A stretch of 64,000 nucleotides of DNA from Roseovarius faecimaris (GTDB taxonomy: Bacteria > Pseudomonadota > Alphaproteobacteria > Rhodobacterales > Rhodobacteraceae): positions 316,501-380,500 of the forward strand of contig NZ_CP034348.1 of assembly GCF_009762325.1 (NCBI RefSeq). The letters run 5' to 3'. The notes below the pieces were generated by a model. The model was not told where the DNA came from. It was given only the letters and a program-made list of their open reading frames with translations, and ran no database searches. Numbering within the stretch: position 1 is the stretch's first letter; the number at the start of each line of letters is the position of its first letter. This document shows, piece after piece, positions 31,942-40,903 of this stretch. A program made the translations under genes and the position numbers.

Positions 31942-33192
31942 TCAGAGAGGGGTGATCAGAATGGCACGGAAATCATTGACATTGGTCAGCGTCGGCCCCG
32001 GCACGACCTGATCGTCAAGGGCCGCAAAGAAGCTGTGCGCGTCATTCTCCGCAAGCGCAGCGGCCGGGTCGATGCCACGGCTTTGAGCTTTACCGAGTGT
32101 GCCGGGGCCGATCACCGCGCCGGCCACCTCGGCGGCCCCATCCACGCCATCGGTATCGCAGGCAATGGCATGAATGCCCGCCGCACCATCCAGCGCCAGG
32201 GCCAGGGCCAGCGCATATTCGGCATTTGGACCGCCGATGCCGTTGCCGGTGCGGGTCACGGTCAACTCGCCGCCCGAGAGCAACAGCAACGGTGCTGTCA
32301 GATCCGCCTGCCGCCTCAGCGCCTCATCAGCATGCGCGCGTGCGACGTCGCGGGCCTCGCCTTCGATCGCATCGCCCAGGATTACCGCCCTGACCCCGGC
32401 CTCATCGGCCATCTCCGCGGCGGCCGCGAGTGATTGCGACGGGGCGGCATAAACGACGTTTTCCACCTTGCTCAGACGCAAGTCATCAGGCGGGATCGGG
32501 TTACCACCGGCCTCAAGAAAGGCACGAATAGACGGCGCGGGTTCAACCCCCCAGCGCTTGAGCGAGGCCAAGGCACGCGCTGCATCGCCCGGATCGCCCA
32601 CGGTCGGGCCGCTGGCAATATCGCCCGGATCATCCCCTGGCACATCCGAGATCATCAGCGCCAGCATCCGCGACGGATAGGCCGCCACGGCCAGCTTGCC
32701 GCCCTTGACCGCCGAGATCTGTTTACGAATACCGTTGATCTCTCCAATCGGTGCCCCGCTGGCCAGAAGCGCGTTGGTCAGCGCCTGCTTTTCCGCCAGC
32801 GTGATATCGGCCGCAGGTGCGCAGAGCAGCGCCGAGCCGCCCCCCGAGATCAGCGCCAGAACAAAATCATCCGGTCCGGTCGTCTCCAGCAGCCGCAACA
32901 TGCGCTGGGTCGCGACCTGTCCGGCGGCATCGGGGACCGGGTGCGCGGCTTCAACGATCTCGATCCCTTCGCAGGGCCGCGCATAACCGTACCGGGTGAT
33001 CACCAGCCCTTCGCAGGGGCCATAGGCGGCCTCCACCGCTTCGGCCATCCGTGCCGATGCCTTGCCCGCGCCCACCACCACAAGTCGGCCGTCAGGCTTG
33101 GGGGGCAGGGCACCGGCGAGACTGCGCATCGGGTCGGCCACTTCCACAGCGCGATCAAAGAGCGCGCGCAGGAGTTGAGAGGGGTCATGCAT
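31942..33192 (-). CDS. glycerate 2-kinase (MOFRL family)
   Basis: 416 residues of the bacterial glycerate kinase type often mislabelled hydroxypyruvate reductase. The N-terminal domain has VVVGAGKASARMAEAVE and ISGGGSALLCAP; the C-terminal MOFRL domain has LLSGGELTVTRTGNGIGGPNAE and ACDTDGVDG. It phosphorylates D-glycerate to 2-phosphoglycerate, feeding glyoxylate, serine-cycle or tartrate products into glycolysis. It is alone on its strand, with a 179-base gap to the divergent crcB. Confidence 0.92.
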   Translation of the reverse strand: MHDPSQLLRALFDRAVEVADPMRSLAGALPPKPDGRLVVVGAGKASARMAEAVEAAYGPCEGLVITRYGYARPCEGIEIVEAAHPVPDAAGQVATQRMLRLLETTGPDDFVLALISGGGSALLCAPAADITLAEKQALTNALLASGAPIGEINGIRKQISAVKGGKLAVAAYPSRMLALMISDVPGDDPGDIASGPTVGDPGDAARALASLKRWGVEPAPSIRAFLEAGGNPIPPDDLRLSKVENVVYAAPSQSLAAAAEMADEAGVRAVILGDAIEGEARDVARAHADEALRRQADLTAPLLLLSGGELTVTRTGNGIGGPNAEYALALALALDGAAGIHAIACDTDGVDGAAEVAGAVIGPGTLGKAQSRGIDPAAALAENDAHSFFAALDDQVVPGPTLTNVNDFRAILITPL

Positions 33193-33371
33193 GGCGGGGT
33201 CTCCGGGCGGTATGCGTCCCTGTTAGCGGGGTTTGGCGCTAACATAGCGCGGAATTGCGACATCTGAGAAGCCGAATGCGAGGCTTGGCGCCCGCATTCC
33301 ACATCCTTCGGGCAGGGGCGCAACGGCGGCTCAGCTTGACAAACACGCCCGCCCAAGCGACAGACGCGGCC

Positions 33372-33749
33372 ATGATGATGACCGCACTTCAGGTGGCCCT
33401 TGGGGGCGCGATCGGGGCTGTGCTGCGCTTTGGCGTCGGCGTGGCGGTGATGCGCTTTGCCTCGCCCGGCTTTCCGGTGGCGATCATCGGTGTGAATATC
33501 CTGGGCTCGTTCCTGATGGGGCTTTTCGTTATCTATTCTATCCAGAAAGGTCTGGGCCATCTCAATCCTCTGGTGATGACCGGCCTGCTTGGCGGGTTCA
33601 CCACCTTCTCCGCGTTCTCGCTGGAGGCGTTTACGCTTTATGATGAGGGCCAGGCCGCGCAGGCCGCGCTATACGTGGTACTGTCGGTTGCAGGCTCTCT
33701 GCTGGCGCTGGCGCTTGGCGTCTGGCTGGCCCGGGCGGTGTTTGCATGA
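33372..33749 (+). CDS. crcB: CrcB/FluC fluoride channel
   Basis: 125 residues with four membrane helices. Family motifs are visible: GGAIGAVLRFGV, the N-x-x-GSFLMG stretch (GVNILGSFLMG) and GGFTTFSAFSLE, which lines the fluoride pore. It forms a dual-topology dimer that exports fluoride. Start chosen at the first of three adjacent ATG codons (33372); the longer open frame has no family similarity. No crcB-type riboswitch is recognisable upstream. Its stop overlaps the pseudouridine synthase start (ATGA). Confidence 0.93.
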   Translation: MMMTALQVALGGAIGAVLRFGVGVAVMRFASPGFPVAIIGVNILGSFLMGLFVIYSIQKGLGHLNPLVMTGLLGGFTTFSAFSLEAFTLYDEGQAAQAALYVVLSVAGSLLALALGVWLARAVFA

Positions 33750-34789
33750 GCGGCGTGCAGACCCAGACCGTCAGCGCCGATGACGCGGGTCAAAGGCTCG
33801 ACCGCTGGCTCCGGCGGCTGTTCCCGCATGTGAGCCAGGGCCGGATCGAGAAGATGTGCCGCAAGGGAGAGCTGCGCGTGGACGGTGGCCGGGTGAAAGC
33901 CTCGACCCGGCTGGAAGAGGGCCAGAGCGTGCGCATCCCGCCACTGCCCGACACGGTCGAGGCACGGCCCCGCACGCAGACCCGGATCACCGAGGCCGAC
34001 GCCCGGATGATGCGCGATGCGATCCTCTACAAGGATGACCATATCATCGCCATCAACAAACCGCCCGGCCTGCCCACACAGGGCGGCTCCAAACAGACGC
34101 GGCATGTGGACGGGCTGGCCGAGGCGCTGAGGTTCGACCTCGATGAAAAGCCACGGCTCGTGCACCGGCTCGACAAGGACACGTCGGGCGTGCTGCTGCT
34201 GGCCCGCACCCGCAAGATGGCGTCTGCCCTCACTGCTGCCATGCGCCACCGCGAGACGCGCAAGATCTATTGGGCGGTGGTGGCCGGCGTGCCGACACCC
34301 TATCTGGGCGAGATCAAGTATGGGCTCGTGAAGGCCCCCGGGCGCGGGGCGAAAGGCGAGGGTGAAAAGATGATCTGCGTTCACCCGCGCGAGGTGGAGA
34401 GCACGCCGGGCGCCAAGCGCGCGGTCACGCAATATGCCACGCTCTACCGGGTGGCCAGCCGCGCCGCCTGGGTGGCGATGGAGCCCATTACCGGGCGGAC
34501 CCATCAGCTTCGCGCGCATATGGCCGAGATCGGCCATCCGATCATCGGGGATGGCAAATATGGTGGCTCGGGACAGGAAAACCTGGGCGATGGCTGGGGC
34601 GCGCAGCTGGGGGGCATCATCTCTCACAAGCTGCACCTGCATGCGCGCAGTTTTACCTTTGAGCACCCGGAGACGCGCCGCCCAGTGACCATCACCGCCG
34701 ATCTGCCACCGCATATGGCACATACGTTCGAGACATTGGGGTGGACGCCGGATCTGGCAGCCGATGACCCCTTCGAGGCGCTGACATGA
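33746..34789 (+). CDS. RluA-family 23S rRNA pseudouridine synthase (RluC-like)
   Basis: 347 residues. An N-terminal S4 RNA-binding domain (QRLDRWLRRLFPHVSQGRIEK) precedes the catalytic domain, with the nucleophilic aspartate in VHRLDKDTSG and the conserved GRTHQLRAH and GDGKYGG motifs. This architecture is that of RluC/RluD. Target uridines cannot be fixed by sequence alone; RluC is favoured because it commonly neighbours the HAD phosphatase and ATP12 genes in this group. Both ends overlap the adjacent genes by four bases. Confidence 0.9.
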   Translation: MSGVQTQTVSADDAGQRLDRWLRRLFPHVSQGRIEKMCRKGELRVDGGRVKASTRLEEGQSVRIPPLPDTVEARPRTQTRITEADARMMRDAILYKDDHIIAINKPPGLPTQGGSKQTRHVDGLAEALRFDLDEKPRLVHRLDKDTSGVLLLARTRKMASALTAAMRHRETRKIYWAVVAGVPTPYLGEIKYGLVKAPGRGAKGEGEKMICVHPREVESTPGAKRAVTQYATLYRVASRAAWVAMEPITGRTHQLRAHMAEIGHPIIGDGKYGGSGQENLGDGWGAQLGGIISHKLHLHARSFTFEHPETRRPVTITADLPPHMAHTFETLGWTPDLAADDPFEALT

Positions 34790-35466
34790 GCCGCCTGCGC
34801 CTTGTGGTGTTCGACGTGGACGGCACACTGGTCGACAGCCAGGGCGATATCCTGTCGGCCATGGGCGAAGCGTTTGAACGTGCCGGTCTCGACGTGCCAT
34901 CGCGTGACGTGGTGTTGTCCATCGTCGGCCTTTCGCTTGATGTGGCCATCCCCCGCCTGGCCCCCGATGCGGATGCCGCGACACAGGCGCGGATGGTCGA
35001 CTGGTACAAGGATGCCTATATCCGTCTGCGCGCCGCCGGGGGGGTCGAAGCCTCCTCGCCGCTTTACCCGCATGCGCGCGAGGTGCTGGAGGCCCTGCAC
35101 CGGCAGCCCGAGATTCTGCTTGGCGTGGCGACGGGCAAATCGCGGCGCGGGCTTGATAAACTGCTCGATGGGCACGGCTTGCGCCCTTTCTTTATGACCC
35201 AGCAAGTCAGTGACCATCACCCGTCAAAGCCGCATCCGTCGATGTTGATGGCCGCCCTGTCGGAGACCGGCGTTGATCCCGGTGACGCGGTGATGATCGG
35301 CGATACGAGCTTTGATATGGACATGGGCCGGGCGGCGGGCATGGGGGCGATCGGTGTGAGCTGGGGCTATCACGACCGCGCCGCGCTGCGGGCAGCGGAC
35401 CGGATCGTGGATGACTTTCGTGCCTTGCCCGCAGTGCTCGAAGAGCTTTGGGAGCCTGCGACATGA
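34786..35466 (+). CDS. HAD-family phosphatase (phosphoglycolate phosphatase-like)
   Basis: 226 residues of HAD subfamily IA. Motif I is FDVDGTLVDS, motif II the T in VATGKS, motif III the K in SKPHP, and motif IV GDTSFDMDMG, with an alpha-helical cap between motifs I and II. It hydrolyses a small phosphomonoester; phosphoglycolate is the usual guess but not proven. It is translationally linked on both sides (ATGA overlaps) to the pseudouridine synthase and ATP12 genes. Confidence 0.88.
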   Translation: MSRLRLVVFDVDGTLVDSQGDILSAMGEAFERAGLDVPSRDVVLSIVGLSLDVAIPRLAPDADAATQARMVDWYKDAYIRLRAAGGVEASSPLYPHAREVLEALHRQPEILLGVATGKSRRGLDKLLDGHGLRPFFMTQQVSDHHPSKPHPSMLMAALSETGVDPGDAVMIGDTSFDMDMGRAAGMGAIGVSWGYHDRAALRAADRIVDDFRALPAVLEELWEPAT

Positions 35467-36176
35467 GTGAATGGAAAGCAAAACGGTTCTGGGACGCGGC
35501 CAGCGTGGAAGAGGTCGACGGCGGCTTTACCGTCAGGCTCGATGGCCGTCCGGTCAAGACGCCTGCAAAGGCACCTCTGGTGGTGCCGACACAGGCGCTT
35601 GCCGCATGTATCGCCGCCGAATGGGATGCGCAGGAGGGCGAGGTCAATCCCACCAACATGCCCTTCACCCGCTCGGCCAATGCTGCCATCGACAAAGTGA
35701 CGCAACAGCACGCCGAAGTGGCCGATCTGATCGCTGCTTATGGCGATGCGGATCTCACTTGTTACCGGGCTGATTCGCCCGCTGAACTTGTCGCGCGGCA
35801 GGCCCAAGCCTGGGATCCCCTGATCGAATGGATACATCAGCGCCATGGCGTGCGGCTGGTTCCGGTATCGGGGGTCATGCATCAGCCGCAGGACATCCGG
35901 GCGCTCGAACGCCTCAGCGCGCAGACACATGCGCTCGATGCCTTCGCGCTCACCGCGTTTCACGACCTTGTCGGCATGTCCGGCTCTTTGGTTATTGGGT
36001 TTGCAGCGCTTGAAAATCTGCACCCGGCCGAACATCTCTGGGCACTCAGCCGGATAGACGAGACCTATCAGGAAGAGCTTTGGGGCAAGGATGAAGAGGC
36101 CAGCGAGTTGGCGGCCAAGAAACAATCGGACTTTCTTCACGCCAAGGCGTTTTATGATCTTTCGCGCCCGATTTGA
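35463..36176 (+). CDS. ATP12-family F1-ATPase assembly chaperone
   Basis: 237 residues. Family signatures are present: KRFWDAASV near the N-terminus, LDGRPVKTPAKAPL, IAAEWDAQ followed by NPTNMPFTRSANAAID, LTCYRADSP, and the C-terminal SRIDETYQEELWGKDEEA. ATP12 binds the free alpha subunit of F1-ATPase until it joins beta; among bacteria it is almost confined to alphaproteobacteria, which supports the taxonomic inference. The start at 35463 overlaps the HAD gene stop. It is the last gene of the crcB-rluC-HAD-ATP12 run. Confidence 0.92.
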   Translation: MSEWKAKRFWDAASVEEVDGGFTVRLDGRPVKTPAKAPLVVPTQALAACIAAEWDAQEGEVNPTNMPFTRSANAAIDKVTQQHAEVADLIAAYGDADLTCYRADSPAELVARQAQAWDPLIEWIHQRHGVRLVPVSGVMHQPQDIRALERLSAQTHALDAFALTAFHDLVGMSGSLVIGFAALENLHPAEHLWALSRIDETYQEELWGKDEEASELAAKKQSDFLHAKAFYDLSRPI

Positions 36177-36182
36177 CTTAAA

Positions 36183-36273
36183 ATAAACGTTTATTACCCT
36201 ACGTAAACATAGCGCCTCCGCCATCGTTTTTCGTGCGGTTGGGGTTGACCTTTATTGATGAATCTCCACAATC
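36183..36273 (+). promoter_or_regulatory. bztA promoter region with AATAAACGTTTATT palindrome
   Basis: A perfect 14-bp palindrome, AATAAACGTTTATT, lies at 36183-36196. About 50 bases on, TTGACC (36245-36250) and CACAAT (36267-36272) are 16 bases apart and could be -35 and -10 elements, leaving a leader of about 100 bases with two small hairpins before the bztA ribosome-binding site. The palindrome could be a regulator site; which regulator is unknown. Confidence 0.5.
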
Positions 36274-36377
36274 GGGTGCGCACTGGCGGGAAAACCCGCT
36301 CAGAGTATCGCTCCGGCTCCTCACTCGGGCCGACACGAACCGCCCTCGATAGGGTGGATAATCAGGAAGAGGTAAAA

Positions 36378-37397
36378 ATGAAAAAAACCGTATTTTTTGG
36401 CGCGCTGACCGTCGCCGGCCTGGCGGCTGGTGTCGCTGCTGCGGGGACGCTGGATGACGTCAAGGCTCGTGGCAAGCTGAACTGTGGCGTGACCACTGGC
36501 CTGGTCGGCTTTGCCGCACCGGACGCAAACGGTAACTGGGATGGCTTCGACGTCGGCGTCTGCCGCGCCGTTGCAGCCGCTGTTCTGGGTGATCCGCAAG
36601 CGGTCGAATTTGTGCCCACCACCGGCAAGACCCGCTTCACCGCACTCGCCTCGGGCGAGATCGACATGCTGGCCCGGAACACCACCTGGACGTTCAGCCG
36701 TGACGTTGACCTCAAGTTCGAATTCGTCGGCATCAACTACTATGACGGCCAGGGCTTCATGGTTCCCAAGGATCTGGGTGTGAGCTCGGCCAAGGAACTG
36801 GACGGCGCAACCGTCTGCATCCAGACCGGCACCACCACCGAGCTGAACCTCGCGGACTTCTTCCGCGCCAACGGCATCAGCTATGAGCCGGTTCCGATCG
36901 AAACCAACGCCGAAGCCCAGCAGCAATACCTGGCTGGTGCCTGTGACGTTTACACCACTGACGCGTCGGGCCTTGCCGCAACGCGCGCTGCCTTCGAAGA
37001 TCCGGCAGGTCACGTTCTGCTGCCCGAAATCATCTCGAAAGAGCCGCTGGGCCCGCTGGTCCGCCACGGCGACAACGAGTGGGGTGACGTGGTTCGCTGG
37101 ACCCTGAACGCCCTGATCGCAGCCGAAGAGCTGGGTGTGACCTCGGCCAATATCGGTGAGATGTCGGCTGCCGCTGGCAACAACCCCGAGATCAACCGTC
37201 TGATGGGCACCGAAGGCAACCTGGGCGAGATGCTCGGCCTCGATGCTGACTGGGCCGTCAAAGCCATCTCTGCTGGTGGCAACTACGGCGAGATCTTCGA
37301 GAAGAACATCGGTGAGAACACTCCGGTCGGTCTGGCCCGTGGCCTGAACGCCCAGTGGACCGATGGCGGCCTGCTCTACGCACCGCCCTTCCGCTAA
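36378..37397 (+). CDS. bztA: general L-amino acid ABC transporter, periplasmic binding protein
   Basis: 339 residues; start at 36378 behind AGGAAGAGG. The signal peptide MKKTVFFGALTVAGLAAGVAAA is cleaved near residue 22. The mature part (VKARGKLNCGVTTGLVGFAAPD, then GFDVGVCRAVAAAVLGDP) is typical of BztA/AapJ, which bind glutamate, glutamine, aspartate, asparagine and other L-amino acids. Four bzt genes follow in the known order. Codon choice is strongly biased to C- and G-ending codons, as expected for an abundant protein. A terminator-like hairpin lies just after the stop, which would keep this subunit in excess. Confidence 0.94.
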   Translation: MKKTVFFGALTVAGLAAGVAAAGTLDDVKARGKLNCGVTTGLVGFAAPDANGNWDGFDVGVCRAVAAAVLGDPQAVEFVPTTGKTRFTALASGEIDMLARNTTWTFSRDVDLKFEFVGINYYDGQGFMVPKDLGVSSAKELDGATVCIQTGTTTELNLADFFRANGISYEPVPIETNAEAQQQYLAGACDVYTTDASGLAATRAAFEDPAGHVLLPEIISKEPLGPLVRHGDNEWGDVVRWTLNALIAAEELGVTSANIGEMSAAAGNNPEINRLMGTEGNLGEMLGLDADWAVKAISAGGNYGEIFEKNIGENTPVGLARGLNAQWTDGGLLYAPPFR

Positions 37398-37410
37398 GAC
37401 CTAATGCAAG

Positions 37411-37437
37411 AGGGCGCGGTTTACACCGCGCCCTTTT
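37411..37437 (+). terminator. intra-operon terminator/attenuator between bztA and bztB
   Basis: AGGGCGCGGT (37411-37420) pairs perfectly with ACCGCGCCCT (37425-37434) around a TTAC loop, followed by TTT. Because bztB starts 95 bases later on the same strand, this probably ends most transcripts after the binding-protein gene and lets a fraction through. Confidence 0.82.
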
Positions 37438-37528
37438 CGCCTCTACCCATAACTAAAAAAATGCCCACCGCTGTGCCTCCACGGTGCAGAACGGATAAAA
37501 ACACCGGGCTGTAAAACGGGGATCTCTG

Positions 37529-38743
37529 ATGACAACACTGACCGACCCTCCACAGGAGTCGTTCCGCCTGTCCATGCTGTTGAACGATACGCGCTATCGT
37601 TCCTATACTTTCCAATTCATCGCTCTGGTTTGCGTCATCGGCCTTGTGGCCTATCTCGCGTCGAACCTCGTGGCGAACCTCCGGGCGGCAGGCCTGAACA
37701 TCTCATACGAGTTCCTCGGCGAACCCGCGGGATACGACATCAACCAGCGTTTGATCGAATATGACAGCCAGTCGAGCCATTGGCGCGCCTCGGTCGTGGG
37801 CATTCTCAACACGCTTCTCGTGGCCTTCCTGGCCTGTGTTACGGCGACGATCCTCGGCGTCTTTGCCGGGGTGCTGCGGCTCAGCCACAACTGGCTTATC
37901 CGCAAACTCATGGCGATCTATGTCGAGGCATTCCGCAACGTGCCGGTGCTGATCTGGATCATCATCATTTTCACGATCATGACGGCGGTGCTGCCGTCGC
38001 CGCGGGCGTTCCGGGGCGATGATGCCGAAGCATCAATGCTTTTTGACGCCTTCGCCTTTACCAATCGCGGGGTGTACGTACCCAAGCCGATCCTGGACTC
38101 GGGTGGCTGGATCGTGGTGATCACCTTCCTTCTGTCGGTCATCGGTGTCTTTGCCTATCGTCGCTACGCGACCAAGCTGCTCTTCGACACTGGTAAGTTG
38201 CTGCCAATGGGATGGCCTTCGCTGGCAATCCTTTTTGTACCGTCGCTGCTGATCTTCTTCATTCTGGGCCGCCCGATCGGCCTTGAGTATCCCGAGCTCA
38301 AAGGCTTCAACTTCGCCGGTGGTATCAATGTCCGTGGCTCACTGATTGCCCTTTGGTTCGCACTCGCGATCTATACCGGCGCTTTTATCGCCGAGAACGT
38401 GCGGGCGGGCATCCAGGCGATCTCAAAAGGTCAGACAGAGGCCGCGGCCTCTCTGGGCCTGCGTCCGGGGCGGATCATGAACCTGGTGATCCTGCCGCAA
38501 GCGTTGCGGGTCATCATCCCGCCGCTGATCTCGCAATATCTCAACATCACCAAGAACAGCTCTCTGGCGATTGCAGTTGGGTACATGGACATTACCGGAA
38601 CCTTGGGGGGCATCACGCTCAACCAGACAGGCCGGGCAATCGAGTGTGTGCTACTCCTGATGGCCTTCTATCTGACCATCTCGTTGGGGATTTCAGCGCT
38701 GATGAACGTCTATAACAACTCGATCAAGCTGAAGGAGCGGTAA
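37529..38743 (+). CDS. bztB: general L-amino acid ABC transporter permease
   Basis: 404 residues, larger than common amino-acid permeases because of a long insertion after the second or third helix (FRGDDAEASMLFDAFAFTNRG), the hallmark of BztB/AapQ. The permease motif EAAASLGLRPGRIMNLVILPQALRVIIPPL, split around a glycine, contacts the ATPase. Eight or so membrane helices are visible. It forms a heterodimer with the next gene's product; the next gene starts two bases after this stop. Confidence 0.93.
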   Translation: MTTLTDPPQESFRLSMLLNDTRYRSYTFQFIALVCVIGLVAYLASNLVANLRAAGLNISYEFLGEPAGYDINQRLIEYDSQSSHWRASVVGILNTLLVAFLACVTATILGVFAGVLRLSHNWLIRKLMAIYVEAFRNVPVLIWIIIIFTIMTAVLPSPRAFRGDDAEASMLFDAFAFTNRGVYVPKPILDSGGWIVVITFLLSVIGVFAYRRYATKLLFDTGKLLPMGWPSLAILFVPSLLIFFILGRPIGLEYPELKGFNFAGGINVRGSLIALWFALAIYTGAFIAENVRAGIQAISKGQTEAAASLGLRPGRIMNLVILPQALRVIIPPLISQYLNITKNSSLAIAVGYMDITGTLGGITLNQTGRAIECVLLLMAFYLTISLGISALMNVYNNSIKLKER

Positions 38744-38744
38744 G

Positions 38745-40046
38745 ATGTCAGATACTCAAACCAACTCCATCGCTTATGTCCGCGACACCATGTTGCCCGA
38801 GGCCGAACCTCCGGCGACCGAGCGCGGGCTGATCAAGTGGGGCCGGGAAAACCTCTTTGCCGATGTTCCCAACGCGATCCTGACCATCATCTCCGCGATT
38901 GTGATCTACAAACTTCTGGTCGGCCTCATGCCCTGGTTGCTGAATGGCATCTGGAACGCGCCGTCGATCCGCGATTGCCGCGAGATGCTGGACGGGGCGA
39001 CGGGCGGCTGCTTCGCCGTTCTCACCGAACGCTGGAATCAGCTTCTCTTCGGGTTCAAATACCCGTCCGAGGAATACTGGCGGCCCACACTGGCCTTTGT
39101 GCTGCTTTTCCTGGCCGCGGCTCCGGTGATGTTCTTCAAGTATCTGCCGCGTCAGATGCTGGCATTCACCGCCGTTTACCCGTTCCTCGCCTACTATCTC
39201 ATCTGGGGGGGCACGATCTGGGTGCCGATCTTTGCGGCTCTCGGCTTTGTCGCGGGCTACGTGGCCTGGACCAAACTGGTTAACCGCTCCTTCGCCGCGG
39301 GTTTCTTCGGCGCGATTGTCGCAGCCATGGTGGCCTGGTGGATCGGCGGGATGCTGTCGGACGCATTGGCACCCGAGAACCCATTCCTGCCTGCCGTGCC
39401 CTCGCGGGACATGGGCGGCTTCATGCTGAACATGATCCTCGGGACGGTCTGTGTGTCGCTGTCGCTGCCGCTGGGCATCGCCCTGGCGCTGGGGCGGCAA
39501 TCGGACATGCCGATCATCAAGTGGATCTGCGTGATCTTCATCGAGTTCATCCGCGGTGTGCCGCTGATCACGCTGCTCTTTGTTGCCAACGTGGTACTGG
39601 CCTACTTCCTGCCGCCGGGCACGACCTTTGACCTGATCCTGCGCGTGATCATCATGATCACCATGTTCTCGGCGGCCTATATCGCCGAGGTGATCCGGGG
39701 GGGGCTCGCCGCTCTGCCGCGCGGTCAGTACGAGGCGGCCGATAGCCTGGGGCTCGATTATCCGCAGGCCATGCGGCTGATCATCCTGCCGCAGGCGCTG
39801 AAGATCTCGATCCCGGGCATCGTGAACGTGGCCGTGGGCCTGTTCAAGGACACGGTGCTTGTCTCGGTCATTTCCATGTTCGACCTTCTGGGCATGATCC
39901 GGGGTCCGATCCTGGCCTCGACCGAATGGAACGGCGTCTACTGGGAGCTGTTCGGTTTTGCCGCCGTGCTCTTCTTCGTCGTCTGCTACGGCATCTCGCA
40001 ATACTCACAATGGCTGGAGCGCGAGCTTCAGACCGATCATCGTTAA
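38745..40046 (+). CDS. bztC: general L-amino acid ABC transporter permease
   Basis: 433 residues with an extended N-terminal cytoplasmic region and extra helices before the conserved permease core, as in BztC/AapM. The ATPase-contact loop is EAADSLGLDYPQAMRLIILPQALKISIPG. It pairs with BztB to form the channel. An AAGGAGG ribosome site at 40045-40051, overlapping its stop region, serves the downstream ATPase gene. Confidence 0.93.
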   Translation: MSDTQTNSIAYVRDTMLPEAEPPATERGLIKWGRENLFADVPNAILTIISAIVIYKLLVGLMPWLLNGIWNAPSIRDCREMLDGATGGCFAVLTERWNQLLFGFKYPSEEYWRPTLAFVLLFLAAAPVMFFKYLPRQMLAFTAVYPFLAYYLIWGGTIWVPIFAALGFVAGYVAWTKLVNRSFAAGFFGAIVAAMVAWWIGGMLSDALAPENPFLPAVPSRDMGGFMLNMILGTVCVSLSLPLGIALALGRQSDMPIIKWICVIFIEFIRGVPLITLLFVANVVLAYFLPPGTTFDLILRVIIMITMFSAAYIAEVIRGGLAALPRGQYEAADSLGLDYPQAMRLIILPQALKISIPGIVNVAVGLFKDTVLVSVISMFDLLGMIRGPILASTEWNGVYWELFGFAAVLFFVVCYGISQYSQWLERELQTDHR

Positions 40047-40058
40047 GGAGGCTCAGAC

Positions 40059-40829
40059 ATGGCCGAAACAGCAACGCAAATGCAGGTCTCTGACGAGGTC
40101 GCCATTCAGATCGAAGGCATGAACAAGTGGTACGGATCGTTCCACGTTCTGCGGGATATCAACCTGACGGTGCAGCGGGGCGAGAGGATCGTCATCGCCG
40201 GGCCGTCCGGCTCGGGCAAATCCACGCTGATCCGCTGCATCAACGCTCTGGAAGAGCACCAGCAAGGCAAGATCATCGTCGATGGCACGCTGCTCAGCTC
40301 GGACATCAAGAATATCGACACGATCCGGTCCGAGGTCGGCATGGTGTTTCAGCACTTCAACCTTTTCCCGCATCTGACCATTCTGGAAAACTGCACGCTC
40401 GCCCCGATCTGGGTCCGCAAGACGCCCAAACGCGAGGCCGAGGAAGTGGCGATGCATTTCCTCGAAAAGGTGAAAATCCCCGAGCAGGCCGATAAATATC
40501 CCGGTCAGCTTTCGGGTGGTCAGCAGCAGCGGGTGGCGATCGCGCGCTCGCTTTGCATGCGCCCGCGGATCATGCTCTTTGACGAGCCCACCTCGGCGCT
40601 TGACCCGGAGATGATCAAAGAGGTGCTCGACACGATGGTGGAACTGGCCGAAGAAGGCATGACCATGCTTTGCGTGACCCACGAGATGGGTTTTGCCCGT
40701 CAGGTGGCAAACCGCGTGATCTTCATGGACCAGGGCCAGATCGTGGAGCAGAACGAACCGGAAGAGTTCTTCAACAATCCGAAGTCGGACCGTACCAAGC
40801 TCTTCCTCAGCCAGATTCTGGGTCACTGA
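40059..40829 (+). CDS. bztD: general L-amino acid ABC transporter ATP-binding protein
   Basis: 256 residues, a GlnQ/AapP-type ATPase: Walker [11 protein letters not shown]-loop [11 protein letters not shown], signature LSGGQQQR, Walker [15 protein letters not shown] and H-loop CVTHEMGFA. It drives uptake through BztBC. It is the last gene of the bzt operon and is followed by a hairpin with a T run at 40873-40903. Confidence 0.95.
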   Translation: MAETATQMQVSDEVAIQIEGMNKWYGSFHVLRDINLTVQRGERIVIAGPSGSGKSTLIRCINALEEHQQGKIIVDGTLLSSDIKNIDTIRSEVGMVFQHFNLFPHLTILENCTLAPIWVRKTPKREAEEVAMHFLEKVKIPEQADKYPGQLSGGQQQRVAIARSLCMRPRIMLFDEPTSALDPEMIKEVLDTMVELAEEGMTMLCVTHEMGFARQVANRVIFMDQGQIVEQNEPEEFFNNPKSDRTKLFLSQILGH

Positions 40830-40872
40830 GGCATTCTTGCCCCGGGCCTGCTCCGGGGTTGTACCGAAATCG

Positions 40873-40903
40873 GCGCTCCGCTCTAACCGGCGGGGCGCTT
40901 TTT
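40873..40903 (+). terminator. terminator after bztD
   Basis: GCGCTCCGC (40873-40881) pairs with GCGGGGCGC (40890-40898) with one G-T type mismatch, then five T. It abuts the end of the convergent HDAC-like gene. Confidence 0.75.

Noticed and set aside
33193..33371. possible fluoride riboswitch before crcB
   Set aside because: The upstream region shows only a simple hairpin (GAATGCG/CGCATTC); the conserved pseudoknot segments of the crcB motif were not found.
36245..36258. TTGACCTTTATTGA as an FNR box before bztA
   Set aside because: The right half should be ATCAA; ATTGA is not an inverted partner, so it is read as a -35 region instead.
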